Shown here: piece after piece, positions 6,153-11,987 of the stretch
How the letters are laid out: the number at the start of each line of letters is the position of its first letter
Numbering within the stretch: the first letter of the stretch is position 1
Assembly (NCBI GenBank): GCA_002449145.1
Contig: DKCG01000009.1
Span: 1-12,032 of the forward strand
Source: Christensenella sp. UBA6880
Lineage (GTDB): Bacteria; Bacillota; Clostridia; Christensenellales; CAG-917
DNA length: 12,032 bases
Direction of reading: 5' to 3'
The notes under the pieces: model-generated
The model's input: the letters and a program-made list of their open reading frames with translations, nothing else
The model's database searches: none
Told to the model about the DNA's origin: nothing
Made by a program: the position numbers and the translations under genes

Positions 6153-6181
6153 TGCTTTATATCTTGAAAATGCAATGAAAC

Positions 6182-7348
6182 TTACATAACTTGCAAAACG
6201 AAGAACTTGAGATATTGCGTTTCTTCGGCGCAGAGTAGGGACGGGTGGTCGGGGGCTTGCGATTTTATCTCGACAGTGCGCACGATTTTTCCGCTTTCTT
6301 TCGCGCTTTCGACGAGCATTTTTTCAAACAAGGGGAACGTCATATAGTGCGAGCAAGACGAGGATATGAGATAGCCGCCGCTTTTTACGAGTTTCATACC
6401 CAAAATATTGATGTCTTTATAGCCTCTGTACGCGTCCTTAACCTCGCTTGCGCTCTTGCAGAATGCGGGCGGGTCGAGAATGACCAAATCGAATTTTTCG
6501 CCGTCGTTCTTGTATGCTCGAAGCACGTCGAACACGTCGCCGCACTTGGTGGTTATATTGGTTATTCCGTTGAGGCGCGCGTTCTCGTTCACGTTGTCGA
6601 GCGCGGTTTTCGAGATGTCGCAGGATATAACTTCGTCGGCAGTGAGAGCACTGTTGACGGAAAATCCGCCGCTGTTGCAGAAGCAATCCAGAACTCTGCC
6701 TTTTGCGTATCTGCGAGTTGCGAATCTGTTTTCTTTTTGGTCGAGGAAATATCCCGTTTTTTGTCCGTTTTTCACATCCACGGACATTTTCAAGCCATTC
6801 TCGGTGACGACGATTTTGTCGGGAACTTCGCCGTAAATCACGCCCGCGCGCTCGTCTAGTCCCTCTTTTAAGCGCACGGCAACGTCACTGCGTTCGTATA
6901 TGCCTTTGGGATTGAAAATACCTACGAGGCAATCGACGATTTTGTCTTTTTGCTTGTCTATGCCGAGGGAAAGGAACTGGCACACGAGATAGTCCGAATA
7001 CTTGTCAACGATGAGGGCGGGCAGGTTGTCCGCTTCCGCAAAAACCACGCGATAGCAATCGTCGTAGCCGAGCGAGGTGCGGCAATCGTTTGCGGTTTTT
7101 ATGCGTTCGGCGTAAAGATTTTCGTCGTCGGATTGGTTTTCGTCGCGAATGAAAATGCGAACGAGAATCTTTGAAAGGTGGTTTATATAACCTTTGCCGA
7201 CGAACTTTCCGTCGTGCGTGCGCACGGTTGCGAGCGAGCCGTTTTTATCCTTGCCTTCTACGCGCGCAACTTCGTTTGCGTACACCCAACTGTGACCTTG
7301 AAGCACGCGTTTTTCTTCGCCTTTTTTGAGATACACCGTGTATGGCAT
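6182..7348 (-). CDS. rlmI: RlmI-type 23S rRNA methyltransferase (PUA + SAM-dependent domain)
   Basis: A class I SAM-dependent RNA methyltransferase of 388 residues. E. coli RlmI makes m5C1962 in 23S rRNA; the same site is inferred here. An N-terminal PUA RNA-binding domain occupies about 1-75 (LKKGEEKRVLQGHSWVYANEV) and is followed by a middle domain. The Rossmann methyltransferase has KTGYFLDQKENR (197-208), SAM-binding VLDCFCNSGGFS (219-230), acidic loop CDIS (243-246), the DPPAFCKS motif (292-299) and SSSCSHYMT with C332. The C-terminal QAPDHPSL..YLKFFVLQVM closely follows E. coli RlmI. GAGAGG lies six bases before the ATG, and a strong promoter sits 28 bases upstream. The gene converges with mscS on a shared terminator. 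The distinction from other members of COG1092 is by motif memory only. Confidence 0.88.
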   Translation of the reverse strand: MPYTVYLKKGEEKRVLQGHSWVYANEVARVEGKDKNGSLATVRTHDGKFVGKGYINHLSKILVRIFIRDENQSDDENLYAERIKTANDCRTSLGYDDCYRVVFAEADNLPALIVDKYSDYLVCQFLSLGIDKQKDKIVDCLVGIFNPKGIYERSDVAVRLKEGLDERAGVIYGEVPDKIVVTENGLKMSVDVKNGQKTGYFLDQKENRFATRRYAKGRVLDCFCNSGGFSVNSALTADEVISCDISKTALDNVNENARLNGITNITTKCGDVFDVLRAYKNDGEKFDLVILDPPAFCKSASEVKDAYRGYKDINILGMKLVKSGGYLISSSCSHYMTFPLFEKMLVESAKESGKIVRTVEIKSQAPDHPSLLCAEETQYLKFFVLQVM

Positions 7349-7375
7349 AAAATACCTCTCGATATTGATGTGACA

Positions 7376-7404
7376 ATTATAGTTTCAAAGCGGTGAAAAG
7401 TCAA
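7376..7404 (-). promoter_or_regulatory. Promoter for the rlmI-like gene
   Basis: Reading leftward: TTGACT (7399-7404), 17 bases, TATAAT (7376-7381), then a short leader with GAGAGG and the start codon at 7348. Confidence 0.88.
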
Positions 7405-7584
7405 TCGCCTGCGCCTTGTGCTCCAACCGCAAAAGCAATCGCAAGAAAATGTTAGGTAATGCGAAAAATGCAAAGTTGAAAATCGATTAAAAATATGCTT
7501 AAAGTTCGACAATAAAACTAAGAACTAAATCATGTGGCAAGGCAGACAAAAAAAAAGTAATGTGCATTTTTCGCAAATTGCGTA
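7405..7584. other. Gene-free interval between divergent promoters
   Basis: About 180 A/T-rich bases between the two divergent promoters. No open frame with a ribosome binding site, no RNA gene and no strong hairpin were found. Near the right edge, CGCAAATTGCG (7572-7582) is a short palindrome next to the -35 box of the rightward promoter. Confidence 0.5.
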
Positions 7585-7613
7585 TTGACGAATTTGCGCA
7601 AATGATTGATAAT
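7585..7613 (+). promoter_or_regulatory. Promoter with internal palindrome for the kinase-like gene
   Basis: TTGACG (7585-7590), 17 bases, GATAAT (7608-7613). The spacer contains the perfect 12-base palindrome ATTTGCGCAAAT (7592-7603), well placed for a dimeric repressor. A second palindrome, CGCAAATTGCG (7572-7582), lies just upstream of the -35 box. Confidence 0.65.
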
Positions 7614-7628
7614 AAATATGTAGATAAG

Positions 7629-7646
7629 CGAGCGGTTTTCCGCTCG
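7629..7646 (+). other. Leader hairpin directly before the ribosome binding site
   Basis: CGAGCGG (7629-7635), TTTT loop, CCGCTCG (7640-7646), a perfect seven-pair stem. The AAGGAG at 7648-7653 begins one base after the stem. Given the promoter at 7585, this hairpin makes up much of the roughly 40-base leader and could stabilise the mRNA 5' end or modulate ribosome access. Confidence 0.65.
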
Positions 7647-7659
7647 GAAGGAGAGTTTT

Positions 7660-8280
7660 ATGAACACGATTATCACAATATCGAGGCAATACGGCAGCGG
7701 CGGAAGATTTGTCGGCAAATTGCTTGCAGAAGAACTCAATATTCCGTTCTATGACAAAGAAATCATCGCTATGGCTTCCGAAGATTCGGGCTTTGCTCAA
7801 GAGTTCATCAAAGAAAACGAGCAGAAAATGAAAGGATTATCCTCGTTTGCTTTTACGTCGGGTATGTGGGGCGGAAACCTCGTAAACAATTTTGAAAATA
7901 TCGAATCCAAAATTTACGCTTGCGAAGCGGACGCAATCGAAAAAATCGCCAAAAACGGCGCTTGCGTTATAGTCGGACGTTGTGCGGACTACGTGCTTAA
8001 AGACAAGTGCAAATGCCTCAACGTGTTTATCCACGCCGATATGCCGTCGAGGGTGGAAAGGGTCATAAAAGTTTTTCAACGCACAGACGACCCCAAAAAA
8101 GCCGAAAGACTCATCAAGGAAAACGACCGTATGAGAGCAAGACACTATCGCTATTATACGGACGGCGAATGGGGGGATACAAGCAACTATCACATCACTC
8201 TCAACACGTCTGCGATAGGCGTCGAAAACTGCGCCAAAATCTTGAAAGAAGCGTATTTGAGATTCGACGAACAAGAGTAA
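7660..8280 (+). CDS. Cytidylate kinase-like family protein
   Basis: A 206-residue P-loop kinase-like protein of the Cytidylate_kin2 family (PF13189). The nucleotide-binding loop is ISRQYGSGGRFVGKLLAEEL (7-26), with GSGG at 12-15. There follow YDKEII (31-36), the VIVGRCADYVL segment (103-113), the strand LNVFIHA, and a lid-like arginine-rich stretch KENDRMRARHYRYYT (153-167). The fold and motifs suggest phosphoryl transfer to a nucleotide. However, this family is distinct from the essential Cmk and is abundant in Clostridia without a firmly proven substrate, so a CMP substrate should not be assumed. AAGGAGAG sets the start. It is the first gene of a likely two-gene operon with the CatA-like gene, which starts 33 bases after its stop. 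Confidence 0.87.
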   Translation: MNTIITISRQYGSGGRFVGKLLAEELNIPFYDKEIIAMASEDSGFAQEFIKENEQKMKGLSSFAFTSGMWGGNLVNNFENIESKIYACEADAIEKIAKNGACVIVGRCADYVLKDKCKCLNVFIHADMPSRVERVIKVFQRTDDPKKAERLIKENDRMRARHYRYYTDGEWGDTSNYHITLNTSAIGVENCAKILKEAYLRFDEQE

Positions 8281-8285
8281 CGAAA

Positions 8286-8303
8286 TGCCCGACAAAGCGG
8301 GCA
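8286..8303 (+). other. Intergenic hairpin just before the second ribosome binding site
   Basis: TGCCCG (8286-8291), loop ACAAAG, CGGGCA (8298-8303), followed at once by AAAGGA and the ATG at 8314. It is not followed by a T-run, so it does not separate the two genes. It repeats the hairpin-then-RBS layout seen at 7629-7653. Confidence 0.55.
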
Positions 8304-8313
8304 AAAGGATTAT

Positions 8314-8970
8314 ATGTACCAAACGATAAGCATCGAGAAACTCGACAATCCCTCGCAATACAAATGGTTCAGGACCTTTGCAAATCCTTGCTACGGAATG
8401 AACGTCAAAGTCGACGTCGGCGAAGTGGTGAAAGCGTCCAAAGCAAACGGCACGAGTTTTTTTGCCAACACGCTTTATCTCGTGACCAAAGCGCTCAATT
8501 CCGTACCCGAAATGCGTATGCGCGAGGTGAGAGGCGAAATCCGCCTTTACGACGTCATCAACCCGACTTTTACCGTTATGACGGACTCGGGCAAATTCGC
8601 CAATGCGGGCTTCAAAATGATTGAGGACTACAAGGGATTTTACGAGCAAACTCGCAAAATCATCGACGAGAAAAAAGCGCAAACCGAGTTTGACAACGAG
8701 TACAACGATTCGAGCGACTACGACGATTATTACATCACTTGTTTGCCGTGGTTGAGCATAGAATCGTTCACGCATCCGCTTCCCGACGACAACGTCGAAT
8801 CATCCTCTTGTCCGAGAATCGCGTGGGATAAGTACCGCATAGAAAACGGCAAGTACGTTATGGTCTTGAACGTCACCGTCAACCATTGCTTCGTTGATGG
8901 CAGACGACTCGCCAACGTTTTCGAAGCGGTGCAACGCAACTTCGACAACGCCGAAAACTTGTTGAAGTGA
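8314..8970 (+). CDS. CatA-like (chloramphenicol acetyltransferase fold) protein
   Basis: A 218-residue protein of the trimeric CAT fold, which transfers acetyl groups from acetyl-CoA to hydroxyls. Motifs: NPCYGMNVKVDV (24-35), SFFANTLYLVTKALNSVPEMR (48-68), the NPTFTVMTDSGKFANAG strand, YYITCLPWLSIESF (139-152), and the active-site segment NVTVNHCFVDGRRL (186-199). The catalytic His is H191 and the structural Asp is D195, spaced as His195/Asp199 in CAT-III. The first His of the classical HH pair is Asn (N190). Many chromosomal members of this family do not give chloramphenicol resistance, so the acceptor is unknown and resistance should not be inferred. The AAAGGA before the ATG is weak but correctly spaced. 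It lies downstream of the kinase-like gene and ends at a strong terminator. Confidence 0.85.
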   Translation: MYQTISIEKLDNPSQYKWFRTFANPCYGMNVKVDVGEVVKASKANGTSFFANTLYLVTKALNSVPEMRMREVRGEIRLYDVINPTFTVMTDSGKFANAGFKMIEDYKGFYEQTRKIIDEKKAQTEFDNEYNDSSDYDDYYITCLPWLSIESFTHPLPDDNVESSSCPRIAWDKYRIENGKYVMVLNVTVNHCFVDGRRLANVFEAVQRNFDNAENLLK

Positions 8971-9000
8971 AGCGAAAAATCACAATATTTTCATTGAAAA

Positions 9001-9041
9001 AACATCAAAAAAACGCCGAAAAAACGGCGTTTTTTGATGTT
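9001..9041. terminator. Long bidirectional terminator
   Basis: Left arm 9001-9018 (AACATCA, A-run, CGCCG), six-A loop, right arm 9025-9041 (CGGCG, T-run, GATGTT). The arms match except for one extra A. It stops the rightward CatA-like transcript and the leftward DUF308 transcript. Confidence 0.9.
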
Positions 9042-9053
9042 TTCCCGCATTGT

Positions 9054-9572
9054 TTATGCCGCCGTTTCGTTGGAGTTTTCCGCCGAATCCGTCTTGAACA
9101 TAAGCGCTATTCCTTCCAAAATCGCCACCACGCCGAGCACGATAAACACCGCGTCAATCATATACCATTTTGCCACGATAAACAATATGCCTACGATAAA
9201 CGTTACGATAGGATTCAGCAGAATAAACACTTTATCCCTCGTATTTGCACGCTTAAACATCGATATTTGCGTAACGAGCGAGTATATTGCGTAAACGCAC
9301 AGCACGATTCCGAGCACCAACAGCGCAACGTCGACAACCGTCCAACCGCAGGTTATGACAACCACGCCGAGTGCGATTTCGATGCCGCCGACAACCCATT
9401 TTCTGCACACGAGATTCAACACGCCTGCCATTACCGCCAGCACGCCCGCAACCGTCAGCATCGCGCTCACGAAAGACGAGCGCAATACGCAAAACAGCAC
9501 GCCGGTCGCAATCAATGCAACGCCGTATACGACGTTCAGATTTTTGAGTTGCAAATTGTTTCCTTTCTTCAT
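9054..9572 (-). CDS. DUF308 / HdeD-like membrane protein
   Basis: A 172-residue integral membrane protein with about six hydrophobic helices: roughly 13-29, 33-54, 59-75, 79-99, 114-132 and 136-157. The helices are rich in Val, Gly, Ala and Ile (VYGVALIATGVLFCVL, LTVAGVLAVMAGVLNLV, IEIALGVVVITCGW). The paired-helix repeats with short loops match the DUF308 / HdeD group. E. coli HdeD is an acid-stress membrane protein, but most relatives have no assigned role. The N-terminus is basic and there is no cleavable signal; the C-terminal tail (about 160-172) is polar. GAGGTGG precedes the ATG. It begins 34 bases after the stop of the SAP-domain gene on the same strand, so the two are likely cotranscribed, and it ends at the shared bidirectional terminator. 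Confidence 0.8.
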   Translation of the reverse strand: MKKGNNLQLKNLNVVYGVALIATGVLFCVLRSSFVSAMLTVAGVLAVMAGVLNLVCRKWVVGGIEIALGVVVITCGWTVVDVALLVLGIVLCVYAIYSLVTQISMFKRANTRDKVFILLNPIVTFIVGILFIVAKWYMIDAVFIVLGVVAILEGIALMFKTDSAENSNETAA

Positions 9573-9606
9573 TGTCCACCTCTTTTTTATAGACGTTTCT
9601 TTCTAT

Positions 9607-10083
9607 CTATAATAGTATTGTCAGAGGGGACGGATTAATGCGCGATAAGAAAAAATCCTTTTGAAAAGCGGTTTGCGCCAACCAGTCGTTTTTGCGTTCT
9701 ATAGCGACGAGGTCGGCGCGTTCGTAGCGGTTGAGACCTTGCAAACTCTTTTTGTACTTCCGGCACGCAATCGCGTCGTTCAAACTTTTGCCAATTTTTG
9801 CAATGAAAAACGCTCTGAGTTTTTCGGAATACACGACGTTCTGCTCGATAATCGTGTTTTCGTCGATTTCGCCCGCGCCGTTGCCGCGCGATTCTTTTTT
9901 AGAGGGCGGAAGCAACTCGCCCGTGTCGAGAAAGTGCGCGATTCTGTCCGTCAGTTCGATTTTCCCGCCCGTGACGGGCAAACCGTGTTTGTGACAGAAA
10001 TCAATCAATTCCTCTTTCAAATAATAGTAACCGCGGAACGTCTTTCCGTCGAGCCGCGTGTCGAGATTGGGTCTTTCGTTCAT
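9607..10083 (-). CDS. SAP-domain protein (DUF6434-like)
   Basis: A 158-residue protein when started at the ATG at 10083. Residues about 17-55 form a SAP-type helix-loop-helix (YYYLKEELIDFCHKHGLP, then TGGKIELTDRIAHFLDTGE), a small fold that elsewhere binds nucleic acid. The N-terminal RPNLDTRLDGKTFRGYYYLKEEL block is typical of a Bacillota SAP-domain family whose C-terminal part is DUF6434. The C-terminal half (about 84-150) is helical with many basic and aromatic residues and no recognised catalytic motif. A frame open further upstream could start at TTG 10149; the ATG is preferred because the family begins MxxRPxLD, although neither start has a good ribosome binding site. No promoter is convincing. 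It probably forms an operon with the DUF308 gene. Nucleic-acid binding is an inference from the domain. Confidence 0.78.
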   Translation of the reverse strand: MNERPNLDTRLDGKTFRGYYYLKEELIDFCHKHGLPVTGGKIELTDRIAHFLDTGELLPPSKKESRGNGAGEIDENTIIEQNVVYSEKLRAFFIAKIGKSLNDAIACRKYKKSLQGLNRYERADLVAIERKNDWLAQTAFQKDFFLSRINPSPLTILL

Positions 10084-10239
10084 TGTCGATGTCTTTTCTT
10101 GCTTTGAAAGCAACGTTTCGCCCTTGCTTTCCCCAAATTTTTCAATCAAAAAACTCTTTTAACTGTTTTTGTTGCTTGATTTTCATATGTCTGTCTCTTA
10201 ATCGATTTTATATTTTAATTTGAGTTTTCAATTTTAACG

Positions 10240-11016
10240 TTGCCTAAACGGCTTGAAAACGAATGTATTTTGGAATCCGATGAAAACAATCACGTATCCG
10301 AATCGCTTGTTTTCAAAAAAATCAGCGAAATAAGTTTGCAAGATATTCAACGTGAAAAAAACGAAGAAGAAAAGCGAATAACGAGTTGCCATAACCTCGG
10401 ATATTTTATTGTCGCAAACACATTTTGTAACAATGCCAACTATATGCTCGATTTGCAGAAAGGAAACATATGCAACGACTTTTTTTCAAATGTAATATCC
10501 GACGTCTCAGACGATTGGGGCGATGACTGTGAAGATGACGATTGCGACGACGAAGATTCAGACGATTATGACGAAGACGATGATGTTGTAATCAAGGATT
10601 ATTATTGCCTTGATGATTTCAAAAATGCCATAAGTGTTCTTTTTGGCGGTATTGCGGCAGAAAAGGCGATTTTCGGCAGAACGTATGACGATACATATTC
10701 CGATTTGTCTGCAATAAACGATTTGTTGTTCAGAATGTCCGAAACGGGTATGCTCGGATTTGACTATTTGTATGACGAGTATAGATGCAGAAGACTTCCG
10801 TACAGTCCAAAATTCATTGAAAAGCTCAATGAAATCTTTGGGCAAATTGCGAACGAGTGCTATGCAAAGGCAGAAAAAATCATCGTTGAAAATGTGGATT
10901 TATTGCGATACTTGCAACGCTATCTTATCCAAGAGCAAAATATAAAACGAGACAGGACGGAAGAATTGATTTCGGATTTCAAACGTAATAGGTCGAGAAG
11001 CGAGGAAAATATATGA
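10240..11016 (+). CDS. Detached FtsH-like M41 peptidase domain with altered zinc motif
   Basis: A 258-residue frame resembling only the protease half of FtsH. SLQDIQREKNEEEKRITSCHNLGYFIVA (32-59) lines up with the segment carrying HEAGH, but reads H51-N-L-G-Y55: catalytic Glu and second zinc His are both lost. LFGGIAAEKAIFG (134-146) matches the M41 LLGGRAAEE..FG signature, TYSDLSAINDLLFRMSETGM (152-171) keeps D155 where FtsH has its third zinc ligand, and YSPKFIEKLNEIF..ECYAKAEKIIVENVDLL matches the C-terminal helices. No AAA+ or membrane segment exists. Residues 88-116 are almost all Asp/Glu. The start is uncertain: the frame opens at 10219, TTG at 10240 is the only usual start before the conserved region, and no ribosome binding site or promoter is clear. 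Its last four bases overlap the next gene. It may be a pseudoenzyme or a 5'-truncated remnant. Confidence 0.72.
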   Translation: MPKRLENECILESDENNHVSESLVFKKISEISLQDIQREKNEEEKRITSCHNLGYFIVANTFCNNANYMLDLQKGNICNDFFSNVISDVSDDWGDDCEDDDCDDEDSDDYDEDDDVVIKDYYCLDDFKNAISVLFGGIAAEKAIFGRTYDDTYSDLSAINDLLFRMSETGMLGFDYLYDEYRCRRLPYSPKFIEKLNEIFGQIANECYAKAEKIIVENVDLLRYLQRYLIQEQNIKRDRTEELISDFKRNRSRSEENI

Positions 11017-11591
11017 GAAGAGGCAATCCGGAATTGAGAAAACGCCAATTTATAAACGTTGTCGAAAACACGATATACGATTGTTTGAAAATATTTGGTT
11101 ACTCAAAAGCCCCAAACATTTTCGAGACGCAGTTCGATACGGCAACGATTATGATTTTTGCCCAAGGAAATAGAGGGGTGGAAAGTGCGATATATTATGA
11201 TTATCAAAAATTCCAAAGAGTGTTTCGCGATTGCGACGACCAAAATCGGGTATATAGGCTAATACATATCGTCGCTCATGAAATGCGCCATTATTATCAG
11301 TTTCGGCAAGTAACGGCAAAAAAGCCGAGAGAGAATGACAGTATCGTTCAGGAATGGAAAGCAGATAGAGTTATTCGCAACAATAGCGAGCATAACGCTT
11401 ATTTCGGAGACGTGAGAGAACTTGACGCAAATGCGTTTGCTTATATGTATATGGCAGACAGATTCGGGGTGTTATTGAACGGCTTTGGAATACCGAACAA
11501 TTATAGAGTGCGAATGAATAACTATGTTAAAAAGTTGTACGGAACGTCGCATTTCGTTTTCGGATCAAAGTATGCAAAGTGTTTTTCATAA
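11013..11591 (+). CDS. Putative HExxH zinc metallopeptidase, family not recognised
   Basis: A 192-residue soluble protein. The segment RLIHIVAHEMRHYYQF contains H89-E-M-R-H93, a complete HExxH zinc-peptidase motif within a hydrophobic helix, and RELDANAFAYMY (135-146) offers E136, 43 residues later, as a plausible third ligand of gluzincin type. The N-terminal region (10-70) looks mixed alpha/beta; the C-terminus is basic and aromatic. There is no signal peptide or membrane helix. The motif alone occurs by chance in some proteins, but here it lies in a suitable helix and has a fitting downstream acidic helix. The ATG overlaps the stop of the M41-like gene as ATGA, with AGGA seven bases before it, so the two are translationally coupled. 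Target and trigger are unknown; the partnership with the M41-like protein is inferred from coupling only. Confidence 0.68.
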   Translation: MRRGNPELRKRQFINVVENTIYDCLKIFGYSKAPNIFETQFDTATIMIFAQGNRGVESAIYYDYQKFQRVFRDCDDQNRVYRLIHIVAHEMRHYYQFRQVTAKKPRENDSIVQEWKADRVIRNNSEHNAYFGDVRELDANAFAYMYMADRFGVLLNGFGIPNNYRVRMNNYVKKLYGTSHFVFGSKYAKCFS

Positions 11592-11664
11592 ATTGCGTTT
11601 ATTGCATATGTGTAATTGAAAGCGTGAAAGTCTCATATTTGTTGCGCCGTTATAGCGCATGGCG

Positions 11665-11721
11665 ATATGACCGCTTCGGTATATTAGATTAGTTTATTTT
11701 ATTGTGCCGAAGTGGTCATAT
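11665..11721. repeat. Imperfect inverted repeat, 15-base arms
   Basis: ATATGACCGCTTCGG (11665-11679) faces CCGAAGTGGTCATAT (11707-11721): one mismatch in 15, around a 27-base A/T-rich loop. Weaker similarity continues outward through GCGC-containing flanks. It begins 74 bases after the HExxH gene, opening the 356-base gene-free stretch 11592-11947. It has no T-run, so it is not an obvious terminator. Confidence 0.75.
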
Positions 11722-11775
11722 GTGCGATTGCGCATTTCAAAATGTTAATCATAATAAAAATCGATTTATAAACTT

Positions 11776-11806
11776 TTGCAAAGTGGCGAAACATTGCAAA
11801 GTGGCG
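11776..11806. repeat. Direct repeat TTGCAAAGTGGCG, two copies
   Basis: Exact 13-base copies at 11776-11788 and 11794-11806, an 18-base period. Function unknown; paired sites of this period could be binding sites for a protein on one face of the helix. Confidence 0.75.
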
Positions 11807-11846
11807 CAAAATATCTATGATATTTACGGCGACTGGTATCCAAAAT

Positions 11847-11916
11847 TTTGACATCAAAAAAAATCGAATTTTTGACATCAAATTTGACATCAAAATTTCC
11901 TTAATTTGATGTCAAA
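11847..11916. repeat. Cluster of four copies of the palindromic 12-mer TTTGACATCAAA
   Basis: Direct copies at 11847-11858, 11871-11882 and 11883-11894 (the last two abut exactly) and an inverted copy at 11905-11916. Each unit is itself near-palindromic (TTTGA..TCAAA), and copies three and four together form a larger inverted repeat. A fifth exact copy (inverted orientation) lies at 4989-5000 over the rpsU -35 box. None of the four here has a good -10 box at the right distance. Confidence 0.85.
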
Positions 11917-11922
11917 ATGCGG

Positions 11923-11946
11923 ATTTTTCGAGCAGTAGCGAAAAAT
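11923..11946. other. Inverted repeat next to the tRNA-Lys terminator
   Basis: ATTTTTCG (11923-11930), loop AGCAGTAG, CGAAAAAT (11939-11946). Eight pairs, A/T-rich, immediately beside the terminator at 11948-11986. Role unclear. Confidence 0.45.
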
Positions 11947-11947
11947 G

Positions 11948-11986
11948 AAAAAAGCCGCTAAACATCTACTGTTTAGAGGCTTTTTT
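11948..11986 (-). terminator. Intrinsic terminator after tRNA-Lys
   Basis: Arms 11948-11964 and 11970-11986 pair over 17 bases with one mismatch around loop TCTAC, with a run of A on the left that becomes U for leftward transcripts. It sits one base after the tRNA CCA end. It shares CTACTGTTTAG with the terminator of tRNA-Val at 4615-4642. Confidence 0.87.
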
Positions 11987-11987
11987 G

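Noticed and set aside
7837..8775. Leftward open frame (312 codons) across the kinase-like and CatA-like genes
   Set aside because: Antisense to two genes with clear motifs and ribosome binding sites; no start signal of its own.
8314..8970. Chloramphenicol resistance gene
   Set aside because: The CAT fold and catalytic His are present, but the first His is replaced and the context is chromosomal; resistance cannot be claimed.
11699..11893. Leftward 64-codon open frame in the repeat-rich gap
   Set aside because: Its residues are simply a translation of the DNA repeats (repeated MS-type and RHFA segments); no ribosome binding site.
11847..11916. Set of -35 promoter boxes (TTGACA)
   Set aside because: Each copy contains TTGACA, but no acceptable -10 box lies 16-18 bases away on either strand.
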